A stretch of DNA of 64,000 nucleotides, taken from contig DASRIC010000002.1 in assembly GCA_035650215.1 (NCBI GenBank), positions 1 through 64,000 of the forward strand. The letters are read 5' to 3'. The stretch comes from JACVRW01 sp035650215 (lineage in GTDB: Bacteria; Actinomycetota; Thermoleophilia; Solirubrobacterales; Thermoleophilaceae). The notes beneath the pieces were generated by a model. It saw nothing but the letters and a program-made list of their open reading frames with translations. It had not been told where the DNA came from and searched no databases. Shown one piece after another: positions 22,386-29,721 of the stretch. The position numbers and the translations under genes were made by a program. How positions within the stretch are numbered: position 1 is the first letter of the stretch; every line of letters starts with the position of its first letter.

Positions 22386-23981
22386 ATGACCGACGAAGCG
22401 ACTATTGCCGCTCCGGAAGAGGCCGGCAACCTGCGCCTGTCGCTGCTCCTCGGAGCGGCGATGTTCGTGCTCGTGGTCGACACGTCGCTGATGAACGTCT
22501 CGATCTCGGCGGTGGTGAGGGATCTCGACACGACCGTGAGCGCCGTCCAGAGCGCGATCGCGCTCGAGGCCCTGGTCTCCGCCGCCTTCATCCTGATCAG
22601 CAGCAAGGTCGGCGACCTGTTCGGGCGCAAGCGTGCATACGTCCTCGGTCTGCTGGCGTACGCGCTCGGCGCGCTTGCGATGACCGTCGCCCAGAGCATC
22701 GCGGCGATCGTGGTCTTCTGGGCGATCGTGGGCGGGCTCGGCGCCTCGCTGCTGCTGCCGGCGATGCAGTCGCTCATCCATGGCAACTTCGCCGGGGCGG
22801 CGCAGAAGAAGACCTATGCGCTGATCGGCGCGTCGGCGGCGATCGCCGCCGCGGTGGGCCCGCTCCTGGGAGGGCTCGTGACCACCTACCTGTCCTGGCG
22901 CGTGGGCTTCCTCCTCGAGGCCGCGGTCATCGCGGTGGTGCTTGCGCAGATCGGGCTCCTGCGCGACGTCCCTTACACGGGCGACCGGCAGGTCGACACG
23001 GGCGGCGCGGCGCTGTCCGTCCTCGGCATGGGCGGCGTGGTGCTCGGCATCCTGGTGTGGCAGGAGGGCGGGGACTATGTGGTGCTGCTGATGGCCGCCG
23101 GCGCCCTCGCGCTCTGGATGCTCGCCCGCCGGCTCGTGCGGCGCCGCCGTGAGGCGAAGGTCACGCTGCTCGATCCCGATCTGTTCCGGCTTCCGCACTT
23201 CCGGCTGGGCGTCTCGGCGCAGATGCTCCAAAACATCACGCTCGGCGGGGCCATGATCGCGCTTCCGATCTTCCTGCAGATCAGGCTCGAGTACGACGCC
23301 ATGGAGACGGGTCTGTCGCTGGCCCCGCTCTCGCTGACCATGTTCGCCGTCGCGATCCTGGCCGGACGGCGGTCCGGCGGCCGCCGCCCCGCGAGGATCG
23401 TGCAGATCGGGTTCGCGCTCAGCACGGTGGGCATGGCGCTGCTCGTCCCGATCGTGCCCGAGGCAGAGTCCGGCTGGTACCTCCTCGTCCCGCTGGCCAT
23501 CGCCGGCGCGGGGCTCGGCCTGCTGGTGTCGATGCTCAACAACTACACGCTCGCGCCGATCGACGAGGAACGCATCAGCGAGGCGGCCGGCGTCAATTCC
23601 GCGTCGGGGTCGTTCGGGCTCTCGTTCGGCCTGGCGGTGGCCGGCGGCGTGCTGCTCGCCACACTCGCCCTGGCGTTCACGAACATGGCGAACGCCAGCC
23701 CTGTGATCCCCTCCTCGCAGCAGGAGCAGATCGCCCAGACGCTGGAGGACGACGCGCAGGTGATGAGCAACACGGACCTCGAGGAGCTGCTCGCCGAGGA
23801 GCCTCCCGCCGTCCAGGAGGACATCCTCAGCATCAACACCGACGCCACGAACCTCGCCCTCCAGGTGGCGCTGCTCATCCCGATCCTCGCGGGCGCTCTG
23901 GGGCTGTTCGCCTCGTCGCGCATGATGCGCCTGCCGGATGTGGAGCCGTCGGCGTCCGTCGAGGCGGCGGCGCTCGGCTGA
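22386..23981 (+). CDS. MFS transporter, DHA2-type (14 helices)
   Basis: 531 aa. Major facilitator protein with the motif A-like loop KVGDLFGRKRAY and motif C-like AAVGPLLGGLVTTYLSWRVGF. The family is mostly drug/H+ antiporters of the EmrB/QacA type. A large acidic loop near the C-terminus (SSQQEQIAQTLEDDAQVM ... ELLAEEPPAVQEDILS) is unusual for the family and probably lies outside. It is preceded by 125 nt containing no obvious operator, and no regulator gene is adjacent. The substrate is unknown. Confidence 0.9.
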   Translation: MTDEATIAAPEEAGNLRLSLLLGAAMFVLVVDTSLMNVSISAVVRDLDTTVSAVQSAIALEALVSAAFILISSKVGDLFGRKRAYVLGLLAYALGALAMTVAQSIAAIVVFWAIVGGLGASLLLPAMQSLIHGNFAGAAQKKTYALIGASAAIAAAVGPLLGGLVTTYLSWRVGFLLEAAVIAVVLAQIGLLRDVPYTGDRQVDTGGAALSVLGMGGVVLGILVWQEGGDYVVLLMAAGALALWMLARRLVRRRREAKVTLLDPDLFRLPHFRLGVSAQMLQNITLGGAMIALPIFLQIRLEYDAMETGLSLAPLSLTMFAVAILAGRRSGGRRPARIVQIGFALSTVGMALLVPIVPEAESGWYLLVPLAIAGAGLGLLVSMLNNYTLAPIDEERISEAAGVNSASGSFGLSFGLAVAGGVLLATLALAFTNMANASPVIPSSQQEQIAQTLEDDAQVMSNTDLEELLAEEPPAVQEDILSINTDATNLALQVALLIPILAGALGLFASSRMMRLPDVEPSASVEAAALG

Positions 23982-24077
23982 CCTCCGAGAACAGCTCTTT
24001 CGCCATCGCGTTGAACCTCCGCGCGCTCGTGCGCGTAACACCGAGCGCGAATCCCCTCGAGTGGAGGAGGTAGGGCC

Positions 24078-24626
24078 GTGAGAAAAACGATCGCGCTGGT
24101 GGTCGCGGCGACAGTGGTACTGGGGGTGGGGGCCGTAGCGGTCGCGGGTAGCGGCGGTGGGCTCAAGGAGAGGCTCACCGGATTTGAGGAGGTGCCGGCG
24201 ATCTCGACGCCGGGCAACGGCGAGTTCCGCGCGCGGATCAACGAGGCCGACCAGGAGATCCGCTACGAGCTGACGTTCGGCGGGATGGCCACGGACGTCA
24301 GGCAAGCGCATATCCACTTCGAGAACCGCACGAATAACGGCGCGATCGTCACCTGGCTGTGCGACTCGGCCACGAACCCGTCGCCGCGTCCCTCGACGCC
24401 TGAGTGCCCCGCGGCCGGCGGCACGGTGACCGGTGTGATCCTGCCTGATGACGTGGGCACGGCCTCGGCCGCCCAGGGAATCGGCCCCGGCGAGTTCGAT
24501 GAGTTCGTGCGGGCCATCCGCGCGGGCGCGACCTACGCGAACGTCCACACGGTCGAACGACCCGGCGGCGAGATCCGTGCGCAGCTCGAGAACTCCTCGC
24601 ACGGAGACGACAACATGGGCGACTGA
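24078..24626 (+). CDS. Secreted CHRD-domain protein
   Basis: 182 aa, GTG start with GGAGGAGG upstream. Signal peptide 1 to about 23 (VAVAG-SGGG). The rest is a CHRD domain: LTGFEEVPAISTPGNGEF at the start, IRYELTFGGM in the middle, AHIHFE, and the closing TYANVHTVERPGGEIRAQL. This fold was first noted in chordin and is common in bacterial extracellular proteins; its bacterial role is not known. Two cysteines in the insert (WLCDS and PECPA) could form a disulfide. It ends at a strong bidirectional hairpin. Confidence 0.9.
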   Translation: MRKTIALVVAATVVLGVGAVAVAGSGGGLKERLTGFEEVPAISTPGNGEFRARINEADQEIRYELTFGGMATDVRQAHIHFENRTNNGAIVTWLCDSATNPSPRPSTPECPAAGGTVTGVILPDDVGTASAAQGIGPGEFDEFVRAIRAGATYANVHTVERPGGEIRAQLENSSHGDDNMGD

Positions 24627-24640
24627 CCCGCGGCGTGGTC

Positions 24641-24664
24641 GGCGGGGGCAGCGATGCCCCCGCC
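24641..24664. terminator. Bidirectional hairpin terminator
   Basis: A 10-bp perfect stem (GGCGGGGGCA / TGCCCCCGCC) with a GCGA loop lies between the convergent CHRD and GDPD genes (15 and 31 nt from their stops). GCGA is also the loop of the terminator at 2627-2656. Confidence 0.75.
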
Positions 24665-24695
24665 AACCGCGGTCATCGAGCGGCGGCCGCCGTGC

Positions 24696-25838
24696 TCAGA
24701 GACCGGCGCGCGCCTCCACGGCGGTGTCGGGCTGGTCCGAGAAGACGCCGTCCACGCCGAGCCGGAAGAACTGCTCATACTCGCTGATCGCGTCGCCCCA
24801 GTCGGCCGGGTTCGCGCTGCTGCGAAGCTCGGCCGGGAGGAACGTGTTCTCGTTGCGGAACGTGTACGGGTGCACCTGCAATCCCGCGGCGTGGGCGTCG
24901 TCCACGAAGCTCGTGGGCGCGAGCGAGGCGCCGGTCGCCGGGTCCCGCGGCACGATGTAGTCCTTCGACGGGCCCACGCCGTCGGCGTAGGTCGCGATCT
25001 CGGCCAGCCCGGCGGGCGTTGCCATGTCCCCGTAGGTGGTGGCGCCGCCGGCGGCGGCCACGTCCCACGGCTTCGTGGAGGGCGCGCCGAGGAGCTGCAC
25101 GAGCGGGACGCGCAGCTGAGAGTTCAGCGCCTTCAGGTTGCTGACCTCGAACGACTGCACGAACACCTTCGCGTTCCGGCGGTCGAGGTCGTTGTTGCGA
25201 AGCGTGCGGACGAGCGGCTCCTCGAGCGGTAGCCCGAGCGACCGGAAGTAGGTCGGATGCTTCGTCTCGGGATAGATCCCGATCGGCCTGCGGAGCTCGC
25301 GCGAGAGTCGCTTGGAGAGGTCGATCACCTCTTGGAATGTCGGAACCGGGAAGCGACCGTCGTAGATCGTGTTCTCCTGACGGATGGCCGGGATGCGCTC
25401 CTTGGCCCTGAGGGTCTTGAGCTCGGCCAGCGTGAAGTCCTCGGTGAACCAGCCGGTGATCGCCACGCCGTCGATCGTCTTGGTCGTCCGCCGCGAGGCG
25501 AACTCGGTGTGCTCGGCCACGTCGGTGGTGCCGCCGATCTCGTTCTCGTGGCGCGCCACGAGCACGCCGTCGGCGGTCGACACGAGGTCGGGCTCGATGT
25601 AATCGGCGCCCATGCGCGCCGCGAGCTCGTACGAGGCGAGCGTGTGCTCAGGCCGGTAGCCCGACGCACCACGGTGCCCGATCACGAGCGGCCGGGCGTC
25701 CGCTTTTTGGTCGGCGGCCCTCGACGACCCGCTGCTGGCGGTGGCGAGCGAGGAGCCGGCCACCGTCGCGGCGATCAGGAACGCGAGCGCGGCCAGGATG
25801 GACAGGGTGCGTGGTGTTGTTCCGGTCTTGGAGGACAC
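24696..25838 (-). CDS. glpQ: Secreted glycerophosphodiester phosphodiesterase
   Basis: 380 aa, GTG start. Signal peptide/TM at about 12-36. Hydrolyses glycerophosphodiesters to glycerol 3-phosphate and an alcohol. TIM-barrel motifs: GHRGASGYRPEHT (catalytic HR at 55-56), YIEPDLVSTADGVLVARHE (metal-binding ExD and the second His), IGIYPETKHP and FVQSFEVSNL. The end GVDGVFSDQPDTA is the last barrel strand. The length fits periplasmic GlpQ-type enzymes. A GlpD-type glycerol 3-phosphate dehydrogenase is encoded at 38497. It lies 30 nt downstream of the tungstate-type ATPase gene on the same strand. Confidence 0.93.
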   Translation of the reverse strand: MSSKTGTTPRTLSILAALAFLIAATVAGSSLATASSGSSRAADQKADARPLVIGHRGASGYRPEHTLASYELAARMGADYIEPDLVSTADGVLVARHENEIGGTTDVAEHTEFASRRTTKTIDGVAITGWFTEDFTLAELKTLRAKERIPAIRQENTIYDGRFPVPTFQEVIDLSKRLSRELRRPIGIYPETKHPTYFRSLGLPLEEPLVRTLRNNDLDRRNAKVFVQSFEVSNLKALNSQLRVPLVQLLGAPSTKPWDVAAAGGATTYGDMATPAGLAEIATYADGVGPSKDYIVPRDPATGASLAPTSFVDDAHAAGLQVHPYTFRNENTFLPAELRSSANPADWGDAISEYEQFFRLGVDGVFSDQPDTAVEARAGL

Positions 25839-25868
25839 GGAGCAAACCTACCCATTTCGGCACTCTGT

Positions 25869-26921
25869 CTACCCGAACGGGTTGTCGGGGATCGCGGCGA
25901 TCACGGTTGCGTGGGCCGGGTCAATATCTACCCCCACGGATTCGCCGACCCGGGGCGGCGTCTGGTCGAGCGGTAGGTGGGTGTGCAGTGTCTGCGGAGC
26001 GGTGAGTGTCAGCTGCCAGCGTCCGGGCCCTTGCGCGACGCGTTCGACCTTCGCGTGGAGGGCCCCGTCGCCCGGCGTCGTGATCCGGAGCGCGGCGGCC
26101 CAGGCGGCCAGGGCAGCCGGGCCCGGGTCGAGCGTGGTTGTGATCCCGCACCGGACGCCGCCCACGAGGACCTGCCTCTCCTGGTCAACGTCGACGGCGA
26201 GCACGTTGTCGTATCCGAGCAGTCTGGCAGCGATCGCGTCGGCGGGCTGCCGCAGGACCAACGTGGGTTCCCCGAGCTGCCGTATGGCGCCGTGGGTGAG
26301 GACCGCGATCCGATCCGCGAGCCGCAGCGCCTCGTCCGCACGGTGGGTTACCTGGACGAGGGTGGTCGCGCGGTCGGCCAGGACGGACTCGAGGTCGTCG
26401 AAGAAGGCCCGGTGAGCCTCGGCATCAAGGCCGGACGCGGGCTCGTCGAGGAGCAGCACCTCCGGCTCGACAGCGAGCGCGCGCGCGAGGCTCACTCGCT
26501 GCGCTTCGCCGCCCGAGAGCGAGAGCGCCTTCCGCTCGGCGAGATGGGCGACATTAAGGCGCTCGAGCGCGGCGAGGGCCGCCTGCCGACGGGCGCCGGC
26601 GGCCAGCCGGCGCCAGCGCAGCGGCAGCTCGACATTGCGGATCACCGTCGTCGAGAGGAGCCCTGGGCGCTGCGTCGCGTATCCGATGCGCCGCCGAACG
26701 TCCAGATTCGCGCCGGCCACGCGCACGCCGTCGAGCTCGACGCCGCCCGCGGTGGGAGCTTCGAGCCCGGCGAGCAGACGGAGCAGGGTCGTCTTGCCGG
26801 CCCCGTTAGGACCGAGCACCGCGAGGCGCTCACCAGCCTCCAGCTCGAGTGCGTCGATCGCGAGCACCTCAATTCCGCCGCGGCTATGGTGCACACCACT
26901 CAGCCTCAGGACTGAGCCCAT
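25869..26921 (-). CDS. tupC: Tungstate/molybdate-type ABC transporter ATP-binding protein
   Basis: 350 aa from ATG 26921, which overlaps the permease stop by 16 bp. ABC ATPase with Walker A GPNGAGKTT (37-45), signature LSGGEAQRVSLARAL, Walker B VLLLDEPASGLD and switch histidine VTHR. After about residue 225 comes a C-terminal oxyanion-sensing (TOBE/MOP-like) region, as in molybdate and tungstate importers (LLGYDNVLAVDVDQERQVLV...). It powers import through the product of the gene at 26906. Gene symbol assigned from operon context and the TupA-type binding protein. Confidence 0.88.
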   Translation of the reverse strand: MGSVLRLSGVHHSRGGIEVLAIDALELEAGERLAVLGPNGAGKTTLLRLLAGLEAPTAGGVELDGVRVAGANLDVRRRIGYATQRPGLLSTTVIRNVELPLRWRRLAAGARRQAALAALERLNVAHLAERKALSLSGGEAQRVSLARALAVEPEVLLLDEPASGLDAEAHRAFFDDLESVLADRATTLVQVTHRADEALRLADRIAVLTHGAIRQLGEPTLVLRQPADAIAARLLGYDNVLAVDVDQERQVLVGGVRCGITTTLDPGPAALAAWAAALRITTPGDGALHAKVERVAQGPGRWQLTLTAPQTLHTHLPLDQTPPRVGESVGVDIDPAHATVIAAIPDNPFG

Positions 26922-27550
26922 GCGGCCGCCCGCTGCTGCACCGACGTGAGCAGCGCGTTGATCGTGACGGCGAGCCCGAGCAGGACCGCTGCGTACACAA
27001 GCGCCTCGTCGAAGTCCCCCTTGCCGACGTTCTCGACGATCGATGTGGTCATCACCTGTGTCTGGCCGTGGATGTTGCCGCCCACGATCGTGGCCGACCC
27101 CACCTCCGAGATCGCGTGCCCGAAGCCGGCCATCGCCGCGGCAAGCAGCGGCACGCGCGCCTCGATCCACAGCCGCCACACGAGCTGAGGCGTGTTCGCT
27201 CCGAGTGCACGCAGCTGGTCCGGCAGGTCCGCCGGCAGCGCCTGCAGGCCGGCCATCGTGATGCCGGCAATCAGCGGCGCCGCGATCAGGACCTGGGCGA
27301 TGATCATGCCGCGCAAGGTGTAGATCAGCTCGAGCTCGCCGAGCGGCCCGCTCCGCCACAGCAGCAGCGCGACGACCAAGCCCACCACGACTGTCGGCAC
27401 GGCCATGCCCGTGTTCACGGCGGTCGCGAGCACGCGCCGCCCGCGACGACGAGCGAGCGCGAGCCACGTGCCGGCCGGCACGCCGAGCACAAGCGCGATC
27501 GCGGTGGCGGTGAGAGATACGAACGCCGAGCGCCCGAGCACCTCGTGCAC
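26906..27550 (-). CDS. tupB: Tungstate-type ABC transporter permease
   Basis: 214 aa, GTG 27550, starting 8 nt after the tupA stop. It has about five or six membrane helices and the cytoplasmic EAA loop GLQALPADLPDQLRALGANTPQLVWRLWIEARV, which docks on the ATPase. Following phrases (GFGHAISEVGSATIVGGNI, TQVMTTSIVE) are typical of the TupB/ModB branch. Together with the binding lipoprotein and ATPase it forms a complete oxyanion importer, all on one overlapping transcript. Confidence 0.9.
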   Translation of the reverse strand: MHEVLGRSAFVSLTATAIALVLGVPAGTWLALARRRGRRVLATAVNTGMAVPTVVVGLVVALLLWRSGPLGELELIYTLRGMIIAQVLIAAPLIAGITMAGLQALPADLPDQLRALGANTPQLVWRLWIEARVPLLAAAMAGFGHAISEVGSATIVGGNIHGQTQVMTTSIVENVGKGDFDEALVYAAVLLGLAVTINALLTSVQQRAAAWAQS

Positions 27551-27558
27551 AGCGTCCG

Positions 27559-28392
27559 TCAGCTCTCCGCGTCTGGGACGAAGAGGGGCTCGCCGTACTC
27601 CGCCACGCCGAACTGCCCGATCTCCTTCTGAATCTCCGGTGAGGTGACCCAGCCAGAGAACTCCTGCGCGCAGTCCCGGTTGATGTTCTCGCCCTTGACG
27701 ACGATCACGTGGTACGGGTTCAGCAGGTCGTCGCCGCCCTCGACCAGCAGCTCAAGGTCGAGGTTGTCGGTGGCGAGCCACGTGCCGCGGTCGGAGAGTG
27801 TGTAAGCCCGCTTCTGGCCCGCGATCGTAAGCGTCTCGCCCATCCCTTGGCCGGTCTCGACGTACCAAGAGCCCTTGGGCTCGATCCCCGCCGCCTCCCA
27901 GATCGCCAGCTCCTTCGTGTTCGTGCCTGACTCGTCAGCTCGCGACGCGAACGGCGCCTGGGCCCTGGCGATGCGAGTGAACGCGTCCGCGGCGGAGCCG
28001 GCGCCCTTGATCTTCGCCGCGTCATCGCCCGGGCCGACGACGACGAAGTCGTTGTGCATCACGGCCTTTCGGCTCACGCCGTGGTCGCCATCCATGAACT
28101 CCTCCTCGGCCTCCGGGGAGTGCACAAGCAGAACGTCCGCGTTCCCCTTCTCGGCGAGCTCCAGCGCCTCGCCCGAGCCGACCGCGACCGTCTTGACCGA
28201 GCAGCCCGACTGTTCCTCGAAGCGCGGCACGAGCTCATCGAGCAGCCCCGAGTCCTGCGTGCTCGTAGTAGTCGCCAGGATCATCTGCCCCTTGTTGTTC
28301 CCGGAGCCGGACTGATCCGAGTCGTCGTCGCCGCAGCTCGCTCCCGTCAGAATCGCCAGCCCGATCAGCGCCGCGGCCACGGGGCGCCTCAT
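27559..28392 (-). CDS. tupA: Tungstate-type ABC transporter substrate-binding lipoprotein
   Basis: 277 aa, ATG overlapping the regulator stop (ATGA). Lipobox TGASC with lipidated Cys20. The motif TTTSTQDSGLLDEL (41-54) is the TupA signature that binds the oxyanion, supported by AVGSGEALELAEKGNADVLLVHSP, RADESGTNTKE and GQGMGETL. TupA proteins favour tungstate over molybdate, so tungstate is the better guess; the sequence alone cannot decide. It acts outside the membrane and feeds the TupBC channel. Confidence 0.93.
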   Translation of the reverse strand: MRRPVAAALIGLAILTGASCGDDDSDQSGSGNNKGQMILATTTSTQDSGLLDELVPRFEEQSGCSVKTVAVGSGEALELAEKGNADVLLVHSPEAEEEFMDGDHGVSRKAVMHNDFVVVGPGDDAAKIKGAGSAADAFTRIARAQAPFASRADESGTNTKELAIWEAAGIEPKGSWYVETGQGMGETLTIAGQKRAYTLSDRGTWLATDNLDLELLVEGGDDLLNPYHVIVVKGENINRDCAQEFSGWVTSPEIQKEIGQFGVAEYGEPLFVPDAES

Positions 28393-29306
28393 GCCGCTGT
28401 CCTTCCTTGGCCGCTCAGCGAGAGGTCGTAGCCGGGCAGTGCGGCGAGGCGAGCCTGCACGCTCGACCGCGCGAGCGCGTCCAGCAACGGCCTCGCTGCG
28501 GCGCCGGCGGCCGGGTCAAGCGCCAGCTCGAAGGGTTCGCTCACGACCGGGATCCAGTCGAGGCCGGCGGACTCAGCGACTGCGCGCACCGCAAGCCCCG
28601 CGTCCGCCGCGCCCGCGCTCACCGCGGCGGCAACCGCGAGGTGTGACTCGACCGGCTCCCCGAGCTCGGGACGAGGCTCGCACCCGGCGGCCCGCATCAG
28701 CCGCTCGAGCAGTAGCCGAGAGCCGGTGCCGGGCGCACGCCAAGCGATCCGCCTCCCACCGAGATCCCCTACAGCGCGGATGTCATGCGGATTCCCGGCC
28801 GCCACGACCAGGCCCTGCTCTCGCTGCCACAGGTGGATCAGTTGCACCGGCTCGCCGCCCAGCGCGCTGCGCGCGAGCGGGTCGTTCCAGCGGCCGCTCG
28901 CCACGTCGAACAGATGTACCGCGGACGCGTCGGCGGTTCCGCGCGAGAGCAGCACGATCCCGTTGACGCTCCCGCGCGGACCGGGGGCGACCGTCACGGA
29001 ATCACCGGCCTCTCGCACGACCACGTCCAGCGCGGGGTCATCACTCCCGGCAAGCCGCAGCGCGGTCGGATCATGGCCCCATGCGGCTGCCCGCGCGCCG
29101 CCACCAGCCGCCACCACGAAGCGCGACCGCGGGCTACCCGATAGGACCCCCGCGTCACGCAGAACCGCGTAGGCGCGGGCTGCCGTCCCGGCAGCGCAGC
29201 CGACCTCGCGCGCGACGCGCCGCACACCGGGCAACGGCTCGCCCTCCGGCCAGCGGCCGGCGGCAATCTCCTGCGCGAGACGCGCGGCAAGTGACGCGGA
29301 ACCCAT
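28389..29306 (-). CDS. GntR-type HTH fused to PBP-like (molybdate/tungstate-binding) domain
   Basis: 305 aa from ATG 29306; longer frames run into the tRNA region. Residues about 5-70 are a GntR winged helix (SLAARLAQEIAAGRWPEGEP ... REVGCAAGTAARAYAVLRDAGVL). The rest resembles the PBP-like domain (PF12727 type): VNGIVLLSRGTADASAVHLFD, REQGLVVAAGNPHDI, RRIAWRAPGTGSRLLLERLM. This domain binds molybdate-like oxyanions, so the protein is probably a one-component sensor that controls the tup genes it overlaps. It is the first gene of the operon. Confidence 0.87.
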   Translation of the reverse strand: MGSASLAARLAQEIAAGRWPEGEPLPGVRRVAREVGCAAGTAARAYAVLRDAGVLSGSPRSRFVVAAGGGARAAAWGHDPTALRLAGSDDPALDVVVREAGDSVTVAPGPRGSVNGIVLLSRGTADASAVHLFDVASGRWNDPLARSALGGEPVQLIHLWQREQGLVVAAGNPHDIRAVGDLGGRRIAWRAPGTGSRLLLERLMRAAGCEPRPELGEPVESHLAVAAAVSAGAADAGLAVRAVAESAGLDWIPVVSEPFELALDPAAGAAARPLLDALARSSVQARLAALPGYDLSLSGQGRTAA

Positions 29307-29364
29307 CTGTAGCGCCACAGCAAGATACAGATGCGCATACGGACCGGCCCCGATGACACAGAAA

Positions 29365-29381
29365 CCCGCTCGGTGAGCGGG
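29365..29381 (-). terminator. Terminator of tRNA-Glu
   Basis: On the minus strand the 7-bp stem CCCGCTC/GAGCGGG with a 3-nt ACC loop is followed by TTT, 10 nt past the tRNA 3' end. One of the few hairpins here with a T-run. Confidence 0.7.
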
Positions 29382-29390
29382 CTTCAGTAA

Positions 29391-29463
29391 TACCGCCACG
29401 GGGATTCGAACCCCGGTTTCCGCCGTGAGAGGGCGGCGTCCTAGTCCCCTAGACGATGGCGGC
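29391..29463 (-). tRNA. tRNA-Glu(CTC)
   Basis: 73 nt on the minus strand. The acceptor GCCGCCA pairs with TGGCGGT (closing G-U), then an A discriminator, as in other actinobacterial tRNA-Glu genes. The anticodon loop CTCTCAC lies between CCGCC and GGCGG, giving anticodon CTC. The T-loop GTTCGAATC is present. CCA is not encoded. Confidence 0.95.
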
Positions 29464-29476
29464 CTGTCGGCGGGCG

Positions 29477-29506
29477 ATTGTAGCGACGGGTGTCGCGTTT
29501 GCCCAA
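29477..29506 (-). promoter_or_regulatory. Promoter of tRNA-Glu
   Basis: On the minus strand TTGGGC (29501-29506) and TACAAT (29477-29482) are separated by 18 nt, with the -10 ending 13 nt before the tRNA 5' end. A good match to a housekeeping promoter. It lies back to back with the start of the cobalamin riboswitch leader, where a TAGGAT -10-like hexamer (29516-29521) reads the other way. Confidence 0.6.
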
Positions 29507-29521
29507 GTGTGGCGGTAGGAT

Positions 29522-29700
29522 GCCGACCGTTCATACGGCCGGTGGCACAGGGAAGTTCGGTGTGAAGCCGACGCGGTCCCGCCACTGTGATCGGGCGCCG
29601 ATGCGTCGCATGGAGCCACTGGGGAGCCGACGGTTCTCCGGGAAGGCGCGGCGCGGAGCCCAAAGCCAGGAGACCTGACTCCGGCCGCAGCCCGTACGAC
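29522..29700 (+). ncRNA. Cobalamin (AdoCbl/B12) riboswitch
   Basis: A class-typical leader. GGTGGCACAGGGAAG, then GGTGTGAAGCCGACGCGGTC and CCGCCACTGTGA form the conserved core. GAGCCACTGG and GGGAAGGC follow, and AGCCAGGAGACCTG (29664-29677) is the B12 box. P1 is visible as CGGCCGG (29536-29542) pairing with CCGGCCG (29681-29687). It ends about 20 nt before the start codon. GGGG-TGG-CCCC (29711-29721), partly within the AGGAAGGGG ribosome site, suggests control by blocking ribosome access. It should switch off the downstream ECF transporter operon when corrinoid is plentiful. Confidence 0.95.
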
Positions 29701-29721
29701 CCTCGAGGAAGGGGTGGCCCC

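Noticed and set aside
22125..24602. 825-aa open frame on the minus strand over the MFS and CHRD genes
   Set aside because: Arg/His/Gln/Glu-rich shadow of two clear plus-strand genes, a known effect of G/C third positions. No domain-like phrases.
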